In this document: one piece after another, positions 54,060 through 64,000 of the stretch | Position numbering within the stretch: the first letter of the stretch is position 1 | Layout: each line of letters starts with the position of its first letter | From: Rotaria macrura | Lineage: Eukaryota > Rotifera > Eurotatoria > Philodinida > Philodinidae | Reading direction: 5' to 3' | DNA: 64,000 nucleotides | Assembly: GCA_900239685.1 (NCBI GenBank) | Contig: OENT01000109.1 | Coordinates: forward strand, 1-64,000 | The notes under the pieces: model-generated | Told to the model about the DNA's origin: nothing | Database searches by the model: none | What the model saw: the letters and a program-made list of their open reading frames with translations, nothing else | Position numbers and translations under genes: made by a program

Positions 54060-54775
54060 ATTCAAATTATCACTATCTGAAAAAATTATTTGTATGGAAG
54101 AATTTTTCTCGATTCAGTCGATTTGTATTATTTTATAGAGATCAATATTTTGCTATCAAACAAGTTCTTAAAATTATCGAACAAGAAACAGTTTTTTCGC
54201 TTTGGTTTTTTGTTATGTTTATTTTCATTAAATAAGCTAAGAGTTTCAAGAAGTGCCACTTTCGTTCTACATTTGATATGGACAAAAACTAAAATAAACA
54301 TATCAATGGAAAAGATATAATGTTCTCATTTGCTCAAAATCACCAAAACAATTCGAGGATTTTCTCACGACTTACTAGAATAATTAATCGCCAAACGATG
54401 TCATCGACAGTGTACTCTCTCATACAAGTGATTTTGGCTGATTTTTTTTTCAGAGTTTGAAGTAAAATCATGATAAATCTGCGGTAGAAAAACTAGAACA
54501 GGTTTCATCGTCAATACTGCCTTGTTTTCAACTTTTCTTTCGATTAGTACTCGTTTGGAATTTTGATACGAAATGTATTCTACTGTTTTACTAAGATAAA
54601 TCTTTTAACACTATGAATAGATGGCATTCAGGCGAGTGATTTTAAAAAGAAACAAATAAAAAATCATATGTAAGAGGGAGCTGTTGATGTTGGAAGATTG
54701 ACTACTACAACTACCAACACCGTTATAATTTTCTTTATTCCTTATTTTCAAGCTCCCTAAGTATATTAGTAAACA
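54060..54775. other. Spacer, nothing recognised
   Basis: A plus-strand frame at 54,090-54,320 is hydrophobic and Lys-rich without a motif; it may be trailing remnant of the decayed gene or chance. Confidence 0.3.
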
Positions 54776-54779
54776 CTAT

Positions 54780-55125
54780 TGAAGGTTAGTGTTTCTGTTA
54801 TTTTTCAGTTTGATTATAAGTGTTGTTGTGGTATAGTAAGTGTCTGTGTTAGTGTGTCTTTGGGTACGAGTGTGCCTGAGAGTACAGATGATGGTGTGTT
54901 GGTAGTTATGTTTTGGTTGGGGTGTGAATTCTGTGGATGGTATTGCTCTGGGACTTCCGTAGGTGCACAAAGGTGTATGAGTAGATCGACCTGCACAAAC
55001 ACATTTAGACGCACACCAAAAACCCAAGGACATCGTCACTTACGTACAGACAAATGCACTCTGACACTTAGGCATGCCAACGGCCACACCAAAACGTAAA
55101 GAGAACCTCACTGACCACCATACGC
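54780..55125. repeat. G/T-rich tract that switches to C/A-rich
   Basis: From 54,780 to about 54,960 the plus strand is rich in GTGT, TGTG and GGTGTG words. From about 54,975 to 55,125 it becomes rich in CACA, ACACC and CCACACC words. The two halves are not exact inverted copies. The strand bias flips within about 20 bp. Open frames here in both directions are products of the low complexity. Confidence 0.5.
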
Positions 55126-55133
55126 CCACAACT

Positions 55134-55306
55134 AGTGGTGAGAAGTTACCTAGTAATTCCTAACTTTATTAAGTGATGTACGAACAACAGTCGATCGAAA
55201 GAAGTCATAGTCCGATGCTTTAAGAAGTGTCCAAGACTTAGTCACTTGTGACTTCTTCCGTTACCAACTCCTTAGTAACGTTATGGTAACTGTCTTCTGC
55301 TAACCA
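55134..55306. mobile_element. GTTAC-rich MITE-like element, degraded copy 2
   Basis: Starts TAGTGGTGAGAAGTTACC, close to the left end of the element at 24,433. It carries TAACTTTATTAAGTGAT, which matches an inverted segment of that copy, and ends with GTTAC/GTAAC words up to about 55,306. It is shorter and more diverged than copy 1, so older or internally deleted. Confidence 0.45.
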
Positions 55307-55309
55307 TAA

Positions 55310-56920
55310 CCACATCTACACACACTCAAACGCAAGGAATTTCTGATACTTCCGGAATCATACGCAACGAAGCTCTCGCAATCGCGATAGCCTATTGCCT
55401 CACTTTAATCAAGACAGCAGTACATTATGCACTGACATCAACACCTACGCCCACACTGTCACCTGCATCAACACCTAAGCAAGCTGCTATTACTAGAGTG
55501 ACGATGATTATCACAGAAGGCTCTCAATTATAACTTATGAGATTTACTGTAATTAAACAAATTTTTCAAATCAAGTCTAATTTCTTTTTGGATATAATGA
55601 AATTTCTCTAAAATAGGGATTGGCAGTAACATCAGGAATGCGGGATGTTTTCGTTAAAAAAAATAAGTTTTAGCAATAAAAATTGATATAAGCTACCCGA
55701 TCTTATATGCATAAATCATATTATTATTAGTCTATGTATTGTCCTTGAAAGTGATTGTCACGTTGATTTGCATTTCATCACAATTATAGGAAGCAAACTG
55801 ATATAATTGACCACAGCCTACTCTTGATTCTGTCATGATAATGACTGAGCATTGATGAATTATCCAATTCTTGCATGTTTTTATAAGCTAACAGAAAATA
55901 AAGGTGATAGAAGAAGAAGTTATGCAACGCTTACATAATCATTTTATTAGTAATTACATATGAATCATTTAAACGAGTATGTTATGATGAAACTATTGTC
56001 ATTAATGTTATGGATTTTTTTGGATTGGTTTGCATCTAAGCTTTCACTTATTTAGTATATTTCAGAGTTATGAATATCATGTGTTCAAGGCGAATATACT
56101 TAATAGTTATAGCCTTTGTCATGAATGGCATATAAATACATAGAGCTGATCATATATCACTCTAATCCGTGATTTAAATTTAAAAATTATGCTACATTCT
56201 AGACATTATGGCTCTATGCAAATAACGATGGCTATGAATAAAATTACATGGATTAGTTCGAACTGTTGCTCTGATGAATTTCACAATGTAAATTCATGGA
56301 GTTCTTTTCTATTGGCGGTGTGCTTTTTTTCCGAGTAGAGTGCTAGTATTCTTCTGAAATTTTCGGGGCTGTACGAAAAAATTTGAACAATCTATTAAAA
56401 CATAGTCAATATGAATGACCTATAATATAAAATTGAAAGGAATAACTTCATTGTCTGTCTTAATTTCGAATCTTCAAATGATTGGCATGCACGAAGTGTT
56501 ATGTACATAGCAGGACACCAACTACGGATTAAAATAGAAATTTATTCGGCTAGATTTTAGACTTTCTCTTGATGTAACATATAACAGTAATACTACGTAA
56601 TAGCTATTCATTAAAAATTATGATACTACATATATAAGGTTCGCATATTAGTTCAGCACTATGATCAGATTCTATGCATCGAAAAAACACACACATGAAG
56701 CAACAACATATTAGAAAAGTGTCGAATGAACAAATTTCCAATGATTTTCAAACTTTAATTTAATACTCGAACGCTATCATCTAATAGAAATGAAATTCGA
56801 CTATTTAAGATCATTCATTTAAATTTTATAAAAACTGAAGAATATTCATAAAGAGGCTAATGTCGTCTGCTGAAATACAATTAGGATTAAGTTTTAGGTT
56901 TGAATTGTTTACATAGCATG
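55310..56920. other. Spacer with a short C/A-rich part, otherwise nothing recognised
   Basis: Positions about 55,310-55,490 continue the C/A-rich character (CACATCTACACACACTC, CACCTACGCCCACACTG). From 55,500 to 56,920 I see no gene, RNA or repeat. Confidence 0.4.
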
Positions 56921-56926
56921 TTTGAA

Positions 56927-57496
56927 TTATGGACATTTCATTATGTTAACATTGCATGGTCCTTCACAACAACGACGAATTTTGGAACAATGTAAACGTG
57001 AACGAATGCAATAGCCAAGTGGATGCAATGGTGGTTCAACGTAGAGAGATACTAACGGTTTAGTTAAACTATGTGTTGTAGGTGTACTCGTTATGTTTAG
57101 CTTCATCGTATTTTTGTCGTAATGTGTTTGTTGAAAAGTTTGATTCAAACCTGTATCTTTCATAGTCGATTCAAAGATGTCTTGTTTCGTTGTTTGCTCT
57201 AACATTGTATACAGTTTAATTAGATCGAAACTATTATACTCAGTGGTTTGATGTAATGTTGATAGTTTAGTAGTTGATGCGATGGTTTCCTGTTCAGTAC
57301 TTTGTTCTAAAGTTGTATGCAGTTTAGTTTGTTCGTAAATTGTATGTTGAACAGTTGGAATCGAATTTGTTTTCAGTTTGATAGCATTTTCGATTGTAAT
57401 ATATGTAGTCGAATTATCTTCTGCTTGTGCATTAACCGATAAAAATCCGATTGTCAACACGGTAATAGTGAGATAGTATTGCATTTTGTTCGGCAC
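56927..57496 (-). CDS. Secreted Thr-rich protein with C-terminal six-cysteine knottin-like module
   Basis: Single exon, 189 residues from the first ATG (185 if the second Met, at MQYYLTITVL, is used; that one gives a cleaner signal peptide). The hydrophobic leader YYLTITVLTIGFLSVNAQA predicts secretion. The middle (about residues 28-150) is rich in Thr, Ser and Gln with loosely repeated EQTTKQ-, LEQSTEQ- and TLHQTTEY-like units and several N-x-S/T sites, as in mucin-like stalks. The end carries six Cys spaced C-x6-C-x5-CC-x3-C-x6-C (from GYC to MKCP), the spacing of inhibitor cystine knot peptides. Such modules occur in secreted inhibitors, antimicrobial and signalling peptides. I recognise no named homolog. 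It lies between the decayed gene and phospholipase B. Confidence 0.65.
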   Translation of the reverse strand: MPNKMQYYLTITVLTIGFLSVNAQAEDNSTTYITIENAIKLKTNSIPTVQHTIYEQTKLHTTLEQSTEQETIASTTKLSTLHQTTEYNSFDLIKLYTMLEQTTKQDIFESTMKDTGLNQTFQQTHYDKNTMKLNITSTPTTHSLTKPLVSLYVEPPLHPLGYCIRSRLHCSKIRRCCEGPCNVNIMKCP

Positions 57497-57760
57497 TCAC
57501 TTTTCAAATCAATGAATAAAGAATTAGTATACAGTGTATTGTTCTTTTTTGGGGGATTCAAATCATCTGTTTTATCTTCTTTTTTTTTCGTTCTGTTCAT
57601 TTGACTCACGTGTAGATGACCTAGACACGATTCTAATCTCGGATATGAAACAAATATTGAAAGGGTCAACATCAGCATATTGCCCTTATACCGAGTCACA
57701 TATATTTATTTATTGATAGAGAAAAATCAAACTGAAACAATCAATGAAAAGTTATCGTCA

Positions 57761-59594
57761 TCAAGCACTGTTCTTCGATGTAAAGATGTATCCATTTCCC
57801 TTGAGAGAAAAAACAAATGAACATCACGTATTATACTGTAAAATCATATACGAAAGTAATAAATGATAATTATCTTACTGTAGCAGGACATTGAAGTGTA
57901 TTAGTTAAATCCCAGCTAGTTGTTTTTTGACCAACTTTTTGCATCTATAGAAGAAAATATTGAATAAATCATTTATAAAATTATAACATAAAGCATTCTA
58001 ACCATATTGTTCCAAAGTTCAGTAGCGGCAGCTTCATGGCCTTTTTGACTGAAGTGGAAGCAATCAGGTGAAAAATATGAAAAGTCAGCCGTACTATCGC
58101 TCTATAACATGAATATAGTTCATTCAGAATTTTTTTCCATTAAAAATATCCAATTCGTTTACCGTAAGAGGTACTCTCATGTGTTCCATAAATGGTTGTC
58201 TAACAACGGTGAAATCATCGGATGTATCATAAATACCCGAATCGATTAATTCATTCGTTGCTCGTTGATAATCAAAGTTGGCTACACGAACTAAGTCACG
58301 TGTTTTTTTATCAACACCACAATCACACATGAAACTATCAATAGTATTTTCAATAATTTATCACATATACTAGCATCTATATTGTCATCTTACTTTTGTA
58401 ATGTTTGACATCGAACACCTTCATGTAAATCTTCAAGTTCAGCAACATTGAGAACAGTTACGAAATTGACAAGAGTACGGGGCATTCGAGCTTTGAGAAT
58501 ATCTAATGCTTCTTTGATATTATTTACATAGTTAGCCGAACTAAGTCGATCCTAAGTAAAGGGAAATAATGTAGTTAATGTCTTACTTGTATACAAAGAA
58601 ATCAAAAACATACGGTAGCTTTGCAATAGCTACAAAGATCGTTACCACCGATGAAGAATGTAACTAATTTCCAATCGGCAGCAAATTTTGCAGCACCAAG
58701 TGCATTTGTCATACGTGCAATAAGAAGATTTGCTTGAGTTGGCATTTCACTATGAAGAATATAAAAAGAAAATATCTTTGTTGTTTTTTCACTGAAAAAT
58801 AAAATCTACGCAGAAACAGCACCAGCTCTCGCCACATTAAAACCAGCTCTTGATGAATTACGATTGCCAGTTCCCGTTGAATAGCCATCTAATTGACTGT
58901 TGAATTTACGAAAAATGTCTAAAAGTTTGAAGAAAGATTTTTTATTTGATCGATCGTCAATGTACAATAGACCTACTGGCTAAAGTGACAACTGTTTCAA
59001 GAGTTGCATCTCCACCAATACTAAAGTGGAAAGCAAATATTAGAGAAATAATAGAAACGAGATTCATCACCTCCATGAAACGCCTCGATATTCGACTAGA
59101 ACAGCAAGAATTGAAACTGCTTTAGCACCATTTGCTGCCTAAAATAAATGCGAATGCAAGAATAAAAATATTGTGATTCTTTTGTTTTTATTCAATTTTA
59201 TACTGTTAAACTATCGCCCATGGCTGCTATATGTCGTATATCAGCTGGTCGCAAAGCATGAACTTGAAATAAATGACATTAGAAAGAAATCGGAGATGAC
59301 TTATTATAAAAACCTGATGTTGGTATTGTTGGTGAAGGAGTTAGTGCTGGACAATTGATGGCTAAACGACCATCAGTAGATGCTAATGGGCCCTAATAAA
59401 ATTATAATCGAAGAATAATGCAAAAAAAGATCATCAAAATTTTTACTAAGAGTCTTATTCGCTCAGCTGGTGTATGTTCTCTTAAGTATTCACCACAGAT
59501 GGTACCTATGTTATAAGTACCGTGGATATGAAGAAACTTTTGATTAAGTAAACTTACCACAAACTAAGAGGAAGCTTAAAAAGGAGAGTAACAT
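57761..59594 (-). CDS. Phospholipase B-like GDSL lipase, 13 exons, one base short of an open frame
   Basis: Hydrolyses acyl esters of phospholipids, probably after secretion: the start [13 protein letters not shown] is a signal peptide. Exons run from 59,558-59,594 to 57,761-57,799 with introns of about 45-100 bp. Family motifs in order: [20 protein letters not shown] (nucleophile Ser), [42 protein letters not shown] (oxyanion Gly/Asn block), [38 protein letters not shown] (catalytic Asp and His) and a C-terminal [10 protein letters not shown]. It is a single-domain form of about 374 residues, like invertebrate phospholipases B and unlike the multi-repeat mammalian PLB1. Exon 5 (59,072-59,138) is 67 bases where 68 are needed. 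Around 59,098-59,104 the frame meets a TAG that one extra base would avoid. All other exons and motifs are intact, so a sequence error or a very recent lesion is likely. Confidence 0.88.
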
Positions 59595-59599
59595 TTTGT

Positions 59600-62500
59600 C
59601 TTTGTTAAATTTTCAAAAGATCTTCCTGTATCTACTTGTTAAAGATAGAAGAGGACTGAAGTAAATTTGTCTATGATTGGTTTTTATACAGAAAACTACA
59701 AGTTTATCCAATGCAGATGTTCGATTTTCTCACACTGTTTACAACAGTTATGGCGTGAGACTATGTTATAGCATCCACTCGATTTTCGTAATATTTTCTA
59801 AAATAAATATTTAAACTACTATGTGAATTTAGAGATAAAAGTATGCATTGCATTAATTTTTATGACGTATATTATTTTTTAAAACTAATCAAAGGTTCAA
59901 TAGTCATGAAACTCACACAATCATAATAGCATTTCGTTCCGATTTTGTTTTTACAATGAACCAATTTGCAAAATTTTTCTTTCGTTAAATATTTGCCAAG
60001 AAATCAATATGTATCTAACGGAAGTTTTTACTACTCTTTCGTTGGACACCTTTTCGAGAATATGTATGTCGAAAACTGTTTTTCTTTATCATTTCAAGCT
60101 TGACATCGAAACAATAAATCTTCTTATGATCAACGTATATTTTGATCAATGGCACTGGATATTGATTCATCATCGTTTAGTAATTGAGTTTAAGACTTTG
60201 TTCTCGATCATACATACCATATACTATTTATTTATGCTTTCTAATTCACAAAATAAAGCAACTTCCTCATTTATATTCAAATTCAATGAAGTAATTTCAT
60301 ATCATTCAACATGTATTTATTGAAAAAGAAAAACAGAATCCAATGAAGTGTATAATGATAATCTTATTTGAATTTCGTTTGATGGACGTGCTATGGTCTA
60401 TAGTCAATTGATGTAGACATCCTTTCTTCTTCATCCCTGGAGTAAAATAAATTAGTAAGTGAAACATGATAATCATCTTAAAGTGCCATGACATGTAAGC
60501 GTTTCTCATAAACTCCATACGAATATTTATATTGTGAATGAATATTTGCATCAAGATATATATGCATACATAGTATGACATATATTCTTCGCAAATTTCT
60601 CTACGTGATACTCAAAAAGTACTACTCAAATGTTAACAATAATAATAAGTTTATAACTTTTTGACTCAAATAGATATATGCGAATCAATCAAGTAATGTT
60701 CATCTCGTAAAAATGAAGACCATTGAACCAAAGATACATGTTAGAACTTTTCGTTTTTATTCTGAATGCCGTAAGAGCTGTTTCATTGTGGGATCATCAA
60801 TGGTTTCTTGAAGAACAATAGAACCGTCACATATATAACACATACAGTAATGAATTGATGCATTTATTCTCTGCTCAATGTTTAACGCTCGTGTCATGAT
60901 CACATATGTTAGTAAATAACTTCTTCATATAGGAACTTTTGAGTTCAACACTATTTTATATTGTTACAATATGAAATATGTAGTTGAATGCTGTGTAAAC
61001 ATTCATTAAAAACATAAATTATTTACAATTCAAAAACAAACGATGATCTACGTATACATTCAGTATATTTGATATCATATAATACCACTATCATACTGCT
61101 GATAAAAGAAAATGTTAATAAATAAATATCTTTCTGAATCAAAGTCTGCCTTTAAATTTGCTGGGCGACATCATTGACTTAAACAGACATGTTGAAGCAA
61201 ACAAAGGCAAATACGATACAACATACTGTTTGACTCTAGACGATCATTCAATTGAAAGAGGATATGTAGCCATTCAATGAACACTAGTCAGTACTAGTCT
61301 GAGTGGAAAACAAAAGAAAACTTGATATTCAATATCACATGAAGTATCTATCATAATAAATGAGAGAGTAGAAACATAATCAATTCAACATAGATTTCTC
61401 TATCAATATATTATGCATAGAAACATATGGAACATTTTATATTTAGAATGATTGAATTTCAAATTATTACCAATGTGAGCACGGTGTTAAGCAATAGCTA
61501 GCTAGACATAGGTGATGAAACAAAAGCGATTGGTGAAATTTTAAATTACGACAAAAGATAAAAAACGATTAACTACAAAATGCCGGGTCACAGTACCATG
61601 AGTAGAGACATGAGAAATTCATACATAGATTATCATTGACGGAAGTATCTTATATCTCGACAGTGAGTTAAGTCTTCATCATTCGTTATTCTTTTTTTTT
61701 TCAATTTTCAAAGTAATCCAATCTTATTTCAAGCTTGTCAACTGTCGCAAAAAGAGACAGAAATATCTGCTTACACCACGAAGCAATTATGTACTTGAAG
61801 TGTATTGTCACTTGATAAGACTCATCTTGAATTCATAAAACTATATCATGACGTACTTAATGTGAGTACGATTTATAGTGCGTAGTCTCACATCTTAAAG
61901 GAAAACACTGATATTTTTTCCTTTATTGTTTAGTAGTAAATTTATTTAATCGATATCATCATCACATTAAACAGCTATCGACAACATATGTTATTCATTA
62001 GTATACGTGCGTTCTGCTATAAATACTTCAAGATGAAAGATTTCTTTTGAATCATGCTTCGAAAGAATGTTGGGATTTTTCAAAATATGATTGTATACAA
62101 ATCGTAGTTCTTCAAAGAAGTTCTGAGTGAAAATTCGAACTATATTTTGCCGATAGTAGAGAAGAACATTTTTATTTTAACGATCATTTTTCTCACTGAC
62201 AGCGAATGTAGAGTTTATTCAAAAGGATATTCACACATTTCTACGGCTCTATGAGAAAAAAAGAACATAGAATTTATAATTAGATGAAAAGAAACAGATT
62301 ATGAATCGTTGGCAAGTCTATCGTTTATGTTTTATCAGGAAACACGATCAGCTTTTTACTAAATATTTCGTCAATGGAACGCTGACGAAGAGAAGCATTA
62401 GTTTTGCTTCATTTTAAATCAAGATTTACCCTTTTGAAAAATTTATTGTTGAAGTATCATTGGAGCCTTCTTTAAATTGCTGTAATAGAACGATTCGTTC

Positions 62501-64000
62501 AATTGAACGACTATTTTACTTGCTCGATATTCGCTACTTTAAAATAAAAATTGTTTCATCTCTCTTAACATGAAAATTTCTAAACTAAATAATTAAATGA
62601 ACTTGAAAACAGCAACAAACGTTAGTGCAACAATTCCAATATCTAAATATTCTTTTAAAATAGTTAAAATAGTTGAAATGTAACGCGACGTTTGATTTCA
62701 ACACAGTATAAATCGGCATGAGGTGGCACATTGTTTTCATGAAATGATTAAGACCACGCTTAGTGTTTTGTGTTATTTTATCAAGTTTTAAAACAGTAAT
62801 AACTAAAAGATAAATATGAACATGTCGAATCAATATTTGTATTGAGTAGGTCAATATTAGAATTCTTTTATATGGTTATTATTCTTTGATATTTATATGG
62901 ATGGTTTGTAAAATTGTTTTAATTAACTCTTGAATAACCCCAATATCACAAAATACTAAAGCATCAATAAAGGAAAAGTGTTAGATATTTATTTTTATTC
63001 AATGAATACGATTAATTTGTATACTAGTTTCGTTAGATTTCACTGCATAAGAAGAGGATTATTCTCCAGTTTCGTATCTGAGATCTTTTCTTCTGTAATG
63101 TTGATTTAAAGTGGTGATTTCCAATGTGTAAAAATTGTAAATCATCATCATCATCATAGAGAACATGCAGTCAGCATTTTATAGGAGTTTTTCTACGTGA
63201 ATTTCTTAGATCGAAAATTAAAAAGAGAGGAAAATCGTCGACATCTATTGAAGTAATCAATTGATGCGTATGTAATTACAATTCATTAGAAAAAAAGACG
63301 TCCAGAGTCGTTTTTACTAATATTGTTTTCTTTCAACTGCTAATGAAGTTCATATCAAAGTGATGAGGTCGATATCTATTATATTAAAAATTTCTTCGAA
63401 ATAAGGGCTGAATGATTGTTCATTATGGATCGACCATTGATATTTCAATCCGCATTATAAATGTATATCAGTAAAATGGAATATGAAAACTTTAGTATAC
63501 TACGTATTGATCGACATTCTACATTTTTTTTGTACTCGGTGGTAGTGTTTAATATGCAAATAACATATTTATTTTTAGTTTTAATGCAGATAATGGATGT
63601 TGTGAAATTTAACCCTCACCATATATAGTGTACACTCTAATGTGACCCATACTTTAATCTAGTAAAAATAAATCAAAACAGAAAAATTCTTTTTTTACAT
63701 TGTCTTAAACTATACAAAAAGAAAACAACGCATCGTTCTTCGTAAACATTTAATTTGATATTAAATGTTTAGGTTCAATTTGTCGATAGAGTCGTGTAGC
63801 ATGAAAACATCCATGTTTGATTGATTGTTTATTGTGTTAAGTAATACAAATCAAGAGTGATGATTTATTATGATATGAAAATAGAACACAAAAAGATTAA
63901 GTTACTGTTGAACAATCATCAAACATTCGTTTGATGTTTCCAGTAATAACTTATTTAGTACTTTTTTTGCTGTATGAAATACATAATATGTTAAAACAAG
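59600..64000. other. Stretch without a supported gene
   Basis: No gene, RNA or mobile element that I can support. A plus-strand frame of 104 codons at 60,009-60,323 lacks motifs or exon partners. A short ATC trinucleotide run (TCATCATCATCATCAT) lies at about 63,143-63,159. Confidence 0.4.

Noticed and set aside
54776-55099. Overlapping frames on both strands over the GT/CA tract
   Set aside because: Openness follows from low sequence complexity; there are no motifs.
60009-60323. 104-codon plus-strand frame
   Set aside because: Hydrophobic and motif-free with no supporting context.

Overview
The window looks like nuclear DNA of a small AT-rich invertebrate, most likely a bdelloid rotifer such as Rotaria or Adineta. 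Genes have many exons and mostly very short GT-AG introns (about 45-100 bp). The proteins are animal-type (CTCF, CLPTM1L, a Golgi carbohydrate sulfotransferase, an animal phospholipase B), and there is one eukaryotic tRNA-Ser. The rotifer call is inference from gene architecture and base composition, not from a diagnostic marker. No virus-derived element was recognised.

Layout. Positions 1 to about 20,400 hold no intact gene that I can support. This stretch carries a diverged long-unit repeat in two duplicated blocks (7.87-10.33 kb and 13.61-15.20 kb), two TA-flanked palindromic elements (15,290-15,526 and 16,965-17,383), a CTAGTC-rich repeat patch, a foldback element at 18.6-19.2 kb and a coding-like remnant at 12.2-12.7 kb. 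A decayed Tc1/mariner transposon with perfect 23-bp inverted ends lies at 20,658-21,898.

Positions 22,331-29,418 (minus strand) hold one sulfotransferase gene. Its second intron is 5.7 kb and is filled with inverted-repeat elements, a 28-base C run and an assembly gap at the centre of a palindrome. tRNA-Ser(GCU) is at 33,262-33,343. A small three-exon, four-helix membrane protein gene lies on the plus strand at 37,528-38,254.

Positions 39,968-59,594 are gene-dense and the intact genes are all on the minus strand. They are a 730-residue acidic protein of unknown function, CLPTM1L, a complete 11-exon CTCF, a secreted Thr-rich protein ending in a six-cysteine knot pattern, and a 13-exon phospholipase B that is one base short of an open frame. 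A decayed plus-strand gene sits between CTCF and the secreted-protein gene. From 59.6 kb to the end nothing is supported.

The most notable find is the CTCF. It has ten contiguous zinc fingers matching animal fingers 1-10, a separated eleventh finger, and a YDF motif just before finger 1, which in vertebrate CTCF contacts cohesin. The genes do not form an evident pathway: chromatin looping (CTCF), ER lipid scrambling (CLPTM1L), Golgi sulfation and lipid hydrolysis are separate housekeeping or secretory roles.
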